From positions 1,404,826-1,468,825 of the forward strand of contig NC_061788.1 in NCBI RefSeq assembly GCF_022458985.1: a DNA stretch of 64,000 nucleotides, in the 5' to 3' direction. Shown in pieces: positions 11,461-37,431 of the stretch (positions are counted from its first letter, which is position 1; each line of letters starts with the position of its first letter). The notes below the pieces were generated by a model. That model saw nothing but the letters and a program-made list of their open reading frames with translations. It made no database searches and was not told the origin of the DNA. The stretch is from Mugil cephalus (lineage: Eukaryota > Chordata > Actinopteri > Mugiliformes > Mugilidae). Both the position numbers and the translations under genes were made by a program.

Positions 11461-14040
11461 TGTTTGATACAAGGGATTCGAGGAACAGACCCACAGCTGG
11501 AGCTGCTGGGGGAGACTTCCAGGTGAAGACTGAAGACGCAGCACTGGTGAGTGGACGATTATTATCAAGTCATGTTAGAGAAGAACGGAAAAAAACAAGT
11601 GTTTGATACAGAAACTAATTAAGTTAAAGGAATAACATGTTGTTTTTGACCACTGGGTGGCAGCAGAAACAAACTAAACACCGAACTGAACCCGTTTTAT
11701 TTATGTTACTATTATTTATATGATATAAAACCAGGAGAGTTGAGTTGTTTTACTTTTTGACATTTAAAGTCACTCATTCATAGAAATAAGTTCTAAACGT
11801 TCTCTGTTTGTCAGTTTGAAGCGGTAACGATGGAATAAAAACCAAAACAACGACTGAAAGAGACTAAAAGGGTCTTGAGGGAAGCGCTGTGATAATTCTC
11901 TGTGGGTTTATAAAAATATTACCAACAATACTTTCATTTATAATGAAACGGTACAAATAAAAGATTAATACGTGAAATTTACTGTCAGATGCTTCAAATA
12001 AAAACATATTTAAACAAATTTTACGATCAAATAAATATTCACATTTCATGAACTGTTACTGGAAAATTTGATTTGTGACAGTTTGTTTAAGTGTCAGCTG
12101 CTTGATATAACAAAAAAAAAGTTAAAATGACCAAATATTCATGATGAAAAATGTGAAAGTTTTACCAAATTTTAAATCCCAGAAGCTGTTTTTGGAGAAT
12201 TTGTGGCATTAATCTGTTTTTAAAGTGTTTGTCACGTCAGCTGTTGTTGCAAATTCAGTTCAAGTTCAAGTTTAAGTTAGTTTAATATTAAACCATTGAT
12301 TAGTGCAGCTTTAAATATTGTTTTTATTGTTATTGGTTTGGAAATGTTATGTGATTTGTGGTAAAACCAGCATCAGTGACGAGGTTTTGTTTCAGTCTGA
12401 GGCTGAATGTTTGTGATATGGAAACATCATTTACATATGTTTTTATTCTTATTTTGATCAAATTAAATGCAAGAAATCAAGTTAATTGAAATTTTTATGT
12501 TTTATTTTTAAACCCACTCAGTAATAAACCTAGTATTAGTGTTACTCAGACTGAACGGTGTCACTTTTAAAACATTTAAAATAATACACAAATGTGTTCA
12601 CTATTTAAACAGAAATTTGCTTTTCAAGAATTTAAAAACATCTTTTCAGAAGCTTCTCTAAAACCATATTATTATTCTTTCTGAACTAAGATCTGACGAG
12701 TTCATCCTCTGCTGTAAATAAAGGTGAATCTTAGTTTTATTGATTTAGTCGTCCTCATTTTTCATCGTCGTTCATAAACTCTAAATACGTCTCTGTGACG
12801 GCGCCTGGTCTGGATGTAACATGACGACGAGTGTGAAGTGAAGAAGTTGACTGTAAACAAAGATGGCCGCCGCGGCCTCCACGTCTGAATTCTTCCCAGA
12901 TTTGGTTTCTGTCGTTACTGGAGCAGAATCAGCTCCAGACGTAAAGAAGTCTGAGTCTCGCTTCTCGGCTGCAAAACATCAGCTCTGATTTCAAAATGCT
13001 GAGTCATAAACGACGGACACACACCAACGGTTTGGTTATGGCTTTGTGCAACAGTTTTCAGGGTTTTATAGGGAACTGAGTTTTAAATCACACACAATGT
13101 GGAAGTCGACAATTCTTCATCATCCAGAAGTTTTGGGAGAATTTGTGCAACACTCACAAAGTTTATCAATTGTGGGCACAAAAACAAAAAAATAGAAAGA
13201 AATTGGACAAATTTTATGACATTTCAGGAAATTTATAGCAAGAATAAAATTTTAAAGTGGTTTCCATTTCAGCTGTTTGGATTTGAGGCGTCGCAAAGTT
13301 ATTTTTGACTTGAATTCTTTACTAAACTTTGTGACCACAGATAAAATGTAGAAAGTATCACATATTCACACGTTGAAAACCTGTTGCTTCTTGTCAGCTG
13401 CCCGGATTCTTTTGATCGAATTAAAAGAAAATTGGATTTAAAAAATAAATAAATTTAACCGAAAAGAACTAAAATTTGGATTTTTGTTTTATTTTTATTT
13501 TTTTAAACAAATTAAAATCACAGTTTTGTTGGAGGAGCTGATCGATAAAGGTCGACATGATAAAGGTGCAGCTCCAGTGTCTTCCAGTGGGGGCAGCATT
13601 TTGATTTAAACCTTGATTCTAATAGAAAACTATAGAAAATAAAAACCTGTTTGTGGGAATTTGTGCAACTAATAACAAAGCTGTCTTGGTGTCAGTGGAT
13701 GGTTTTGGTAAAGTTAAGTTGAAACCAACCGTATTTAAATTGTTTTAATAACTGATGAACTATCAGGATAGTTTCTATTCTGAATGTAGGATAGTTATTA
13801 AATGTTGAGTATTTCTTCTTTGTTGCTTGTAAGTAAAAGATGTGAATCACAGTTTTAATCAACTTATTTATCAGTGATCGGTCAACGCGTAGTTCCAGTG
13901 TCTTCCACTGGGCGGCGCCATTGATACTGATTTAAACCTTGATAGTAATAGAACCTGTAGAAAATAGAAATAAAAATGAAAATAAATAAGTTTAAAATTT
14001 AGTTTTACGGTCATTTAAAATGCCTAATGTTTTCTTGCAC
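11461..14040. other. long AT-rich non-coding stretch upstream of mef2c
   Basis: No gene is supported. A GTGAGT donor-like sequence follows GACGCAGCACTG near 11546. Two similar short segments around 13560-13625 and 13880-13950 (CTCCAGTGTCTTCCAGTGGG / TTCCAGTGTCTTCCACTGGG, then GATTTAAACCTTGAT) indicate a dispersed repeat. Confidence 0.55.
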
Positions 14041-14049
14041 CTTTAATTA

Positions 14050-14593
14050 TTTACTTATTAGTTTATTTGCGTGGTTGCTTTTGCGTGTGCGTGCGTGACG
14101 ATGCCGCCTCCTGACGTCCAGGTGTTCCAGGTGTGGACACGGATGGACTGAACCGCTGGACGGAGACACGCAGCAGGAGGAGCAGCAGGAGCAGCAGGAG
14201 GAGCAGGAGGAGCAGCGAGGGGAAGTCACGAGCAGAGGGAGGACATGCGGGACTGAGCGGGTGGAGGTAAGCTGCGTCTGCTCGGGCCGTGCGTGTACAT
14301 CGGCGCGCGTGATGTCGTGCGTGATGCGGGCTTGAAGAACAACAGGAAACAAACAGAAGTGAGAGAAGCTCCGTCTCTCTCTCTCTCTCTCGTTGTGTCC
14401 TCGGCGCCGGTTGTTTTCTAGTCGCAGATCAGATCCCGGAGCTTCTGCTCGGGTAACGGGCTTCGTGCGTATCCGCGGACAGGTCGCCTTCTCCGGGCAC
14501 AGAGCGGTGGAAACACGCGGGGATCTTTATTTATCTTTTTTCCCATTACGGATCGGAATGAAAGCGAGTTTTATTCCTCCACAGCAGCAAAGG
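14050..14593 (+). promoter_or_regulatory. mef2c: CpG-rich region with candidate mef2c 5' non-coding exon(s)
   Basis: A CpG-dense island stands out from AT-rich flanks. It contains CRE-like TGACGTC near 14113, an AGG/AGC run at about 14164-14215 and two strong donor-like sites: GGAG|GTAAGC (exon end 14266) and AAAGG|GTAAGA (exon end 14593). It lies about 8 kb upstream of the mef2c ATG exon on the same strand. MEF2 genes have several non-coding first exons and alternative promoters, so this is a good candidate leader. Inference only; no transcript is seen. Confidence 0.45.
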
Positions 14594-16440
14594 GTAAGAA
14601 AAAAAGTTTGGAGGTGATGGATTCAGTGACGGATATTGATCTTCCGAGCGGCTCCGCTCCACGGCCGGAGTCGCTCCTTCGGGGGCCGCGGGGCAAAACT
14701 TTATTGGACCCCCGAAATAACAAATTTCAACAAATTTAAACAAAAAATTTAAATTTAAAATCGTAGAAAATGAGAAAAGTATGAAATATGAGGATCTGTG
14801 GTGTGAAATATGTTAAAAGTTGTTCCTTTATCAGCTGATTGGATTCTATTGAGAATGAAGTTAGTTTTTATCACAATCAAAAGAAAAACAATTTGCAATT
14901 TTGCAAATCTACATCCAGAAAAAATGTTTAAATTGACATTGTGGCATTAATTGATTTTAAAGTTGTGTCTATGTCTGCTGTTTGTATTCAGGGGTTGTTG
15001 TGTTTGTTTGTGTGTTTGTTTTTTAATCATATTCTTCAAGGATTTTTTTTGTCTGTTGAACAGACCAAACATAAATTGTGACGTGTGATTTTTTTTATTT
15101 CCTGGATGGTGGGTGTTGTAAAGTGACGGGGTGTTATTGAGGGTTGGTCAGACCAAACAAAAACTAAACCAACCGCTCCACAGACGAGTATGTGCCCGTG
15201 CCCTGTCATTGAAAAATCTCTGTTTGGATGTTTGTTTGGACTAATGTAGCTGCCGTAGTGTGTTTTTAAAGTTGTTTTTCTGCTCCAGGTTTCTGGGTTC
15301 TGGGTCTATTTTATCAAATATTTCATTAAGAATCAAGAACATTGAGTTTTATTTGGTTCTGTTGAGACCAAAGGGAAGTGTTCACCACCACAGATCAAGC
15401 TGTGAGTTCAAGTGCTAATAGTAAAGGTTCGTTTGTGCTTATAATGTAGATACCAGCTTCTGAAAGGTCCGTATTTTCTGGTTTTGTCAACTCAGATATC
15501 TGAATATCAATCGTTGTTTTTTTACTGTCGCTCTAATTAAACACGGAAACTTTCATATTTCCACATCCTGGAGGTTTTTAGCTGAATTTACAAATTTAGC
15601 CGAATGGACTTTACCTGTGTAGTTCATAGTCGTCAGAAACCAGAGAACCTGCAGAAATATTCACATCTGAGAAGAATAGTTGTGTGTTTAATGTTAATCT
15701 GTGGCGTTAAATGGTTACAAAGAGGAAAACTGTATCAGAGTAAATAAGCAGAAGCGTTTTCTTTGCACAGAGGGAACGGTTGTGTCCTACGAAGACACAA
15801 ATATCAGTGTGATGTCTTTCACTCATGTTGAGCATGTGGTTTAGTGTCTGTGCCACAAAGTGAGTCACGGCCCGTTTATAGAGGGCTGTCCCAGACCACA
15901 TGTATCAGATCAGGTTACCTGCGCCGGCATCCGACGCCTTAGAAGGAACTTCAGGCAGTAATTCAGCCGCTGTTTGTTTGATAAAGATGCTTCGTTTTGC
16001 ATCGTGTCATTTAAAGCCTGATGTTTTTTTTGTTTTTTTTTCTTTGCTCTTTTGAGACATTTAGGAGTCGACCTTTATTCAGGATCAGTTCCTGGAACTT
16101 TCATATATTTCCAGGAAAACTTTCCCCACCATTTGCATTTCCACAGTGGCCACAAAGACCTGGGAATATTAAACAAACGAGTTCATGTCAAATGGTGAAA
16201 TTCCATTAAACGTCATCGTCTGTAAGAATAGACAGAACAGTGTAGACGTTTAGCTACCACATTACAGTAATTTAGGGGATTTCTTTTTTTTTTTTTGCTA
16301 AATATAGAGTTTACAGTCAGCTGATTGGATTTTCGATGTCGTAAAGTTTTTTTTTCTATCCAATTGTTCGAGTTTGCTACGACTGAACATGTTTAAACCA
16401 GTGAGGTCAAATCAGAGTTCATGTCTTCAGGAGTGTTTCC
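14594..16440. other. non-coding, probably mef2c 5' intron
   Basis: AT-rich with T-runs. No exon or recognisable element is supported. If the leader exon near 14.2 kb is real, everything from here to 22560 is mef2c intron. Confidence 0.5.
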
Positions 16441-16524
16441 ATGAATGTGATGAGACTCAGGTCCTGGTTCAGTTTCTATAAATCAGGGATTTGTCTCATG
16501 TTTGTGTTGAAGTGTGTGATGACA

Positions 16525-16725
16525 ACAGATGAAAGGAGCTTTGTGAGGAGCTCAGAAAAAGAGTTGTTGTTGCTCATCAGGCTGGAAAAGGTTCCACAAC
16601 CATCTGTAAAGAGTCTGGAAGCCACAAATAATCCACAGAGAGTCAGACAGATTGAAGACGACTGTTCCCCTCCACAGGAGTGGTCCACCAACAAACATCA
16701 CTCCATCATAGTGGGAGAGGAACCA
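16525..16725 (+). pseudogene. degenerate Tc1/mariner transposase fragment
   Basis: The reading around 16540-16620 (GAGCTCAGAAAAAGAGTTGT, then a CATCAGGCTGGAAAAGGTTC block encoding HQAGKGSTTICKESG) matches the N-terminal helix-turn-helix part of Tc1-like transposases. A second piece (SVRQIED, then PPQEWSTNKHHSI) corresponds to the following residues. It is frame-broken and truncated and cannot encode an active enzyme. It is a fossil of the Tc1 elements common in fish. Confidence 0.75.
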
Positions 16726-17394
16726 GAGGAACCAGAGGAACCCGGCTTAGTTCCTCTAAATGTTCCTGTCCAGGGGGAATTCAGTGTTTGCGTGCTTCTA
16801 ATCTAATATTGTCCACAAACAGTAGCCTCCACAGACGATCGAAGGCCTCAAAACCACTCGAACTGTTCTCCATTTGATGCACTTCATGCTCCTCTCCACG
16901 GCCATAAAGACGGTTTGATGACACGCAGCGCTGCAGGCGGCCAGGACAGAGCTGCGTTTGTTTGTTGGGAACGTTTAAGTGACATTAAAACATTATGTAC
17001 TGTGTGTGCTTCTGGGGAATGCACCCTGAGGTCTGTAATGAAAACAATTCAGACTCATTATCACCTCATACAGCTGAGCCTGTCTTCAGGAAGGCAGCGC
17101 TGCAGGAAGTAGTAGTAGCTCTGGTTTGGTCACGACTGGTGTCACGATAGAGTTAAGATCCACTGACATTATAACATTTACTCTAAAACCAGATGTGAAC
17201 AGATCCACCATAAACCTCAAACTTAGAAGAGACATTAAGCAGGAATTTCACCACGACTTCTTTAGATCCGTCCCCGGGATGGTCCATAAGTAACCGAGAG
17301 AACCAGAACCACAACAACATGATGGTCTAGAATTAATAAACTGCAGAACAACTGATCAGCTGATTCAGGAGAGGCCAAGTCTGTACGACAGTTT

Positions 17395-17745
17395 GTAGCT
17401 CACCCTAGCTTCTTAGCCTCCCAGCTAACAGTAGCTCTTCCTAGCTTCCTAGCCTCCCAGTTAAAAGAAACTCTTCCTAGCCTCCCAGCTAATAGTAACT
17501 CTTCCTAGCCTCTCAGCTAATAGTAGCTCTTCCTAGCTTCCTAGCCTCCCAAGTAGTAGCAGTAGCTTTTCCTAGTCTCTCAGCTAAAAGTAGCTTTCTC
17601 TAGCCTCCCTGCTAATACTAGCTCTTCCTAGTTTCCTAGCTTCCCAGCTAATGGTATCTCTTCCTTGCTTCCTAGCCTCCCAGTTAATAGCAGATCTTCC
17701 TAGCTTCCTAGCCTCCCAGTTAGTAGTAGCTCTTTCTAGTCTCCA
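17395..17745. repeat. minisatellite, ~40-bp units (CTTCCTAGCCTCCCAGCTAA)
   Basis: Eight or more imperfect units built on TAGCTCTTCCTAGC and CTCCCAGCTAATAGTAGC. The same unit recurs at 19440-19665 and as a fragment near 34865. Confidence 0.85.
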
Positions 17746-18790
17746 GGTCTTTTATTGGCTGTAGTCTACGTGGTGCAACATTTTGGTGCAGACATATTGT
17801 TATAGTTGTTCTTTGATGTGGATTTATTGTGTTTAGATCTTAAGGCTGGTACATTCTCTGCGATAAGCATTAGAATTTTGTCCTTGGACGTTCTCACAGC
17901 TTGTTCTCGATGCATCAACCAGGCAGAACTTTGTTTTTCTCGTATGGTGTCTGGCAACTATTCTGTGATTGGTCAGAAATTGGTAGTGGGCGTGATCTCC
18001 CAGATGCTAATATTGATATATCACCATATGACCGCTAACTTGTGTGTAGGTGCGCTCTGAATTAACAAAGTCATTAAAAGAAGAAGAACAAATTTCTAAC
18101 TTCTTGTGGAGTACAAGCTTTAACGAAGGGTTTTAAGTCTCCGATCTTATTCCACAAATATTTCTGCCACTTTTCATGTGTTAAACCAAATGTAACGAAG
18201 TCTATTCTTCTATCTATAGACGGAAGTTCTTTGTTGGTGTGATGGTTTGTTTACACTACGATCGAGATATTATAATAAATATCACCCACACAAAGGAACT
18301 GCATCAAATCCAGGAAATCAGTTGCATCACCCGGCTGTAAAGTTGCCACAGGACTAGCTAACTAGCTAACTAGCTAACGTTATTGACACATCACATGAGA
18401 ACAGGTGATTGGTTGAAACGTGTCCCTTCACATCGGCAGCTTCCATTGAAAACTCCCGACGCCCCATAAAACACTCGGCAATCACATGGGGCCATTCACA
18501 GCTGTCCATCCACCCTCCCAACCCTCAACCCTGCAACCTCCACCCACCCCCACCCTGTCCCAGACATGCAGACATGCACAGTGTCCTGCCAAGGAATACA
18601 AGGGCACTGCCACATGTTTCGCTGCTGCTGCTGCTCTTTGTGCAGCACAGTTGAGAAAAGAGAGCAGCTCTTCAGACGAACGATTTCCTCTCGCCTCAGT
18701 GTGTGTGAACCAGAAACCAGTCACATTGTTGTTCAGGGGTAAAAAGTTCAATCTTTTATTTTTGGAAGTCCTTCTGCTTTTACGCTGGGT

Positions 18791-18800
18791 CTATAAATAG
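18791..18800 (+). promoter_or_regulatory. mef2c: perfect MEF2 site / TATA-like box CTATAAATAG
   Basis: CTATAAATAG fits the MEF2 consensus YTAWWWWTAR exactly and also reads as a TATA box (TATAAATAG). The context is GC-richer than its flanks (GGGTCTATAAATAGCCGGG) and lies 3.8 kb upstream of the mef2c ATG exon. Mammalian Mef2c muscle expression includes autoregulation through MEF2 sites, so an autoregulated promoter or enhancer is plausible. No function can be shown from sequence. Confidence 0.45.
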
Positions 18801-19439
18801 CCGGGAGGTCTGTGTGCGTGGGCGAGCTTTGGGTGGAGATTTGCCGTCATCCTGGGGAAGATCAAACTCTGGATTCAGTTTGAAGAAAAAACACAGAATT
18901 TATCGTTTTACGCAATCTTGACAGCATCTGCGTTTGGACCAGAAGTTCCCTCAAACATGCTGAGTGTGCTCGCCTGTGACGGCTCTAAATTTAAACCGTG
19001 TTGATCCTCGTCTTGTTGCGCTGCGCTGACTCACGCAGCAGATATTCATGTAACGCTGTCAGGCCGGCGTGTTGCTGCTTGTTGGAGATCATTTTGATAA
19101 TATCACATCACTTCTGTTGTTTCAAAACAGATCAATGACAACGAGTGTGTCTCCTCAGAAGACGAGATCACGTTACACAACTCAAATACTGGTTGTATTT
19201 TGTGCAATCTCAGGAGTGAAAGTTTTATTCAACAAACAAGTGGAAAACTTGGTTAATAACAGTCAGTAATAAAGACTCAATAAAAGGTTTGAACTGTTCT
19301 CTCAGATATTTCTTCTCAGATATGAGACGAGTGACCGACTGAAAGCAACGCGATCGTGACCTCTCGTTTAGCTTTGAACACCAAGCAAACGGTCGATCAC
19401 TGGTACTAGTTGGACTCACGGCAGCTTTTAAACTGGTTC

Positions 19440-19665
19440 AGCAGTTTGTATCTTAGCTTCCAGTTAACAGTAGGTCCTCCAAACTTCCTAGCCTCGAAGC
19501 TAATAATAGTGCTTCCTAGCCTCCCAGCTAATAGTGGTGCTTCCTAGCCTCGAAGCTAATAGTAGTGCTTCCTAGCCTCCCAGCTAATAGTAGCGCTTCC
19601 TGGCCTCCCAAGTATTAGCTCTCTTAGCTTCCTAGCCTCCTAGCTAATAGTAGCTCTCCCTTTTT
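19440..19665. repeat. minisatellite, second array of the CTTCCTAGCCTCCCAGCTAA unit
   Basis: About six imperfect units of 36-40 bases, the same family as 17395-17745. A CTCF-like motif (CTGCCACCTGCTGG, 19692-19705) follows directly. Confidence 0.85.
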
Positions 19666-19691
19666 CTCTTTTGAATGATGAGTCCAAACTA

Positions 19692-19705
19692 CTGCCACCT
19701 GCTGG
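19692..19705 (-). promoter_or_regulatory. CTCF-like motif
   Basis: The - strand reads CCAGCAGGTGGCAG, a full match to the CTCF core consensus. It lies upstream of the mef2c ATG exon. Motif only. Confidence 0.45.
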
Positions 19706-20329
19706 TATGAAGAGTTATTTGTTCTCAGGCGTAAAATGCATGAACCAGCCGGTCGTTGGTTGTTTGTGGTGCGTTCAAGTGCAACTTTTTGGTCCAGACA
19801 CAGGAGACTTGAGAAGAAATTCTAAATAATAGAGCAGTTGTCCTCTGTAGATAATTGATTGAAGCTGTTGAGGATATGGTGCAATGATTCTGACCGGTTA
19901 TAATTAGTTTTTAAGACTTTTGGTTGAACATGACTCTTTTTTTGCAGACACTGCTGGTTTCCTGTTTCTGTCAGGACAGAATTTAAAGTACTCTTGTCTT
20001 GTCTAATGTTAATGAATAAATAATTTAATAATGAGGGTAATTATGAGACGAGGCTGATAAAAGCAGAAAACTAACTGTGCTCTGACTCCTTCCCCTTTGT
20101 TCGTCACACCTTCGTCATCGTCTCCGCTCGTCTTCTTCTTTCTGTTGAGCCTGAGGGCGGCCGCCTCCTGAAAACAATCACGCCTCTGCTGCTTCTGCCA
20201 AGAAAACCTGCCGTGTGTGTTTTTGTGTTTGTGTGTTCGTACGTCTCAGCGTGTTGAACATCCACTTAACTCTGCGACCTGAGCTCTTAAGCTTCAGGAC
20301 TGAGGCGAAGTTCACATGGCTCCTACACT

Positions 20330-21330
20330 CAGACCCGTGTCCCTGTCTCCGTGAGGACGTCCATTCACATAATGCATTCACTCTGAGGTCTAAATAAGGT
20401 TTAACCCTCGGAAACTGGCCCTACAATGTTACTATTCCATGAAAATATAAGACCATTGACTTATATACATGTATGTAACCATATAACATTTACTCTAAAA
20501 CCAGGTCTGAACAGATTTTATCCCTTCAGAAGTTGTGGAACTGGACGTTGTTCGGGTTGGTTAGTTAACACGATGGCAAAACAGTGCCCTAACTCTAACC
20601 CTAATCCGTCTTCCAAAGGACTCTCCATTGACATAATGTGTCCGTAGCCCCAACAAAGTGTCTAACTCTAACCTAACTTTGGCCTTTACCCTTAATATAC
20701 TAACAGATTTTGGTTTTTAGTATTTCATATAAATTGGTCCCTACAATTAAATAAAAACAAGATCAACCAAGGACCTTCGATTCACGTAATGCGTTCCCCA
20801 GCCCGTCTATCTCTTCAGAAGTTGTGAGACCCTGTATTTAGGGTCGGCTAAGGTCCCACGATGGCAAAACGGCCCCAACGGTTTAAGTATACTATGAAAA
20901 TTGGTCCTCACTATTTAATAATACCCTAACTCTAACCTTGATCTGTCTTCCAAAGGACTCTGCATTGACATAATGCGTTTCCTAGCCCCAACAAAGCATC
21001 TCACCCCGACCTAAAAGTAGCCTTTCACCTAAAACTACTAACAGGTTTTCAATAAAAATCAAGTCTTCCACAGGACGATTAACCCTTTACCCTAAAACCA
21101 AGTCTGAACAGGGTTTACTCTCTAACATTTTGGGGTTTCTAGGGTTTAATAAACCTAGAACCATGTTGTCCACTAACAATCACCCCTGAAAGCTTAAGAA
21201 ATCATCTTTCAGTGCACATAATGCATCTTTTAGACCCTAAACTACCTGTAGTCTTTACCCTAAAAACTAATCTGAACAGGCGTCAACCCTCCACGTGTTG
21301 TGGGTCTCTCGGCTTCGGGTTAACCAGGGT
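20330..21330. repeat. degenerate ~300-bp tandem repeat (CATTGACATAATGCGTTCC type)
   Basis: Phrases such as CCATTGACATAATG, TTCAGAAGTTGTG, CGATGGCAAAAC and CTAACTCTAACC recur three to four times at roughly 300-base spacing (20355, 20625, 20785, 20965, 21215). Related CCTAACC-rich repeats are common in vertebrate genomes. The telomere-like CCCTAA phrases are part of this unit and are not a telomere. Confidence 0.7.
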
Positions 21331-22699
21331 AAAATGGACCCACAGTGTTAGTGCTCCATGAATATTACAACCCAGAACTTAACAGAAACAAGAGCACTCG
21401 CCCAGAAACACAGAATCACACTAGTTTCATTTATACCATTTTCATTTATACTTTTGCCTCCATCTTTTTCTCTCTTTTTCTTCATTCATAAAATCACTCA
21501 AACAACGAGAAGGTCTCGGCTTAAAGGTTCAGTGTTTAGTGGCGTTGGTGTTTCCACATGGTTAGAAACCCATCATGCATGTTAGTCACCGGCTCATGAT
21601 ACACGATGAGCAGCTGGCAGCGCGTCCTCACACCGCAAGCTCGACGTGGAAGTGGCTTAAGAGAAAATGTTGCTTCGGATTTTGTGGATTCATTCACACA
21701 GAAACGCGGTTTGTTTGGAGATTAAACTGATATTAAGTCAGTACAAACACTGACTTAATGTGGCTTAATAGGATTTTCAGGAGAATATTGTGAAAAGATT
21801 AAATGCTTCTGTTGAAGACTTTTCCACTTTTTCTAAATTACAGTTCTGAACGTTGGCTGATGGTGATTCTTATTAAAGCCTGTGGTTCGGCTGCTAAACG
21901 TTAATGAGCGGTGAGTTCGAGTTCAGCCAGAATGTTTCCCGCTCACTCGTCTTATTTCAGCTCCACCCAGAGAGGAAGTTTTCTGGCGAGCGGTTAAGAC
22001 CGAATTCCCGTCTTGAAGTGTGGTTTTTCAAAACCTGCAGATGTTTTTATGCAAAAAAAAAAAAAAAAAAAAACATCCCCAGCTTCTCCGTCTTTATTAT
22101 TTGCATTCTGACATGCCCGACTGTTTCACTTCCTCCTGAGCGCGGCAGTAAACCCCCGAGGAAGCCGGGTCGTCGGGTGTGTCGGGGGGATACAGCAGCA
22201 GCCAAATGCAAACAGACAAAGCGCTGCCTGTCGGTGCGTGCACGGCGGTTACACTCTGCACAGCAGCATGACATGATACCCACACAATCCACTTTTAGTA
22301 ATTACATCAAGCGTTCATACATGTTTCTGTTTTGAGGGTTTGTTTTGTTTGGTTGCTTCTTAAATCTTAAAACCTGTTCCTGTCATCCATGCGTGCGAAG
22401 CTGGAGATGAGACGCTTCCTAATGTTTTGTGCCTTGACACAAAGGTCGTCTTTACAAAACGCACCTGACGTTATCTTTTAAAAAGCAAACGTGTGTGTGT
22501 GTAGAAGTTCCTTTGAGAATCTGATCACGTTCTGTTGTTGCTGTTGTTGTTTTCCTGCAGGAGCCAACGAACAGTTTGTGGGACTGAAAAGTGAAAAGGT
22601 TTGAGGGCCTGGACGACGTGAACTGACGGAGCCAGAAGAGACGAAGCTTTAGGAAAAAAAGAAGAGGAAAAGGAAAGCGACGGGGAAAAGGAAGCGAAG

Positions 22700-35816
<13,117 letters not shown>

Positions 35817-35870
35817 TGGGGGTCGCTCTGCAGCCGGAGGGCGACGGGGGCGTTGGCAAAGTTACCTTAT

Positions 35871-35908
<38 letters not shown>

Positions 35909-36469
35909 CTTCTTCTTGTACTGAGTGGGTGTGCTTTATGTGTAATGGTAACATGTACCTGAAGGGGGCGCAGGTTCTGCTGTATTTGCAACATGTACTG
36001 TAGTTCACACTAGAGGAAAGACTCCCAGATCCAAAGAAAGCTTGTAAGAAATGAACTCTGAAGATGAGAAGAGTCGGTTAAGATAGTCATGTGATGGGGA
36101 AAAGAAAATACCTCTGCATCCACTGGACAGTCCTCCAACCAATCACTGTCCTTCTTTTTACAAAATACTCTAAACATCTCACATTAAAAACAGTTAAAAT
36201 CAAAAGTAACCAACAACTCCTGTTAGCTAGGAAGCTAGCAGGAACACACAGCTAGCCTTGACTAAAACAATTTTCATTTCCCATCGGCTGTTGCCTTAAA
36301 TTAGCCTAGCATAGCATAGCTCTTATCAGAATGTTATACCTCTGCATCCGCTGGACAGTCCTCCAGCCAATCCCAGACATTTTGTTGTGAACTAATTCAC
36401 CTCCACATCCTCAGTTCTTCTTCTTCTACTCTTTAATTTCCAGCAGAGCAGACTCCAGGAGGCTCATTA

Positions 36470-36483
36470 CTGCCCTCTACTGG
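36470..36483 (-). promoter_or_regulatory. CTCF-like motif
   Basis: The - strand reads CCAGTAGAGGGCAG, a full match to the CTCF core, within the mef2c 3' region. Confidence 0.45.
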
Positions 36484-37075
36484 TCTCTTCCTATACACCA
36501 GTGTCACATGGGAATACACATGCTTAGTTTATGAATACTGTTCTACTCTTCTGTCAATCACCACATTAAGCCCCGCCCCCAAGCGATCTGATTGGCTCAG
36601 CAGATCTTTTCAGGAGCAGATAGAGTTCCCAAAACAACGTTGTGCATGTTATAGAATCCATAAGAATACTGATTTATCCTCCACACGAAACTCCCCAGAA
36701 AAAGGGAAACAGCTAGCCTAGCCTAGCCTAGCCTAGCCTAGCCTAGCCCTGCTCAAACATAACAAAATCCACCTCCCTGCACTTCTAACGCTCTCATGTT
36801 TAGTTTAGTTTGTCTCACATAGTCGACACTTCTTACAGGAGATGAAGAACAGCTGCAAACTGTGACCGTGGAGAAGAAAAAAATAGCTTTCAGGTATTAA
36901 TTCATTAATTAAGTGACTGACGACGCTGTGATTTCACGGTTTCATAACATTTATAATAAGGACAACTTCCACCTTCAGATCATTTCTCACACATTTTCTA
37001 AGATCCGGTCCAGGAAGTCGTTCTAGATCCACATGTACTGAAGCAGCTGGAGGGTTCGATAGTGTACATGTGTTT

Positions 37076-37106
<31 letters not shown>

Positions 37107-37392
37107 TCAGGGAGGGGGTGGGGGGGTTAATGACTAAATAACACATATGTACATGTATGCAAACTAACACAAAGGTGACAGTGAAGAAGACCGAGTGCGA
37201 AGTCGCTTGGATCGACTGAGCGCGCTCGGTCCGCCGCGTTGCAGGTTCAACACAAGAAAAAAAAAACAAACAAAAAAACGCACATTTTAAAAGATGGGGC
37301 GGTGAAAAAGAAACGAGGAGACGGAGGGAGTTTGAGTACGTGAAGTAAAAGAGAAAGAGATGAAAGCATATGACTGAGGAGCTGTTAGAAAG

Positions 37393-37431
<39 letters not shown>

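Noticed and set aside
16441..16806. 121-codon open frame as a host gene
   Set aside because: Its recognisable part is a truncated Tc1 transposase fragment; the rest is unrelated.
20560..21260. Telomere-like CCCTAA / CTAACC stretches
   Set aside because: They are part of a degenerate ~300-bp interspersed repeat, with no pure hexamer array.
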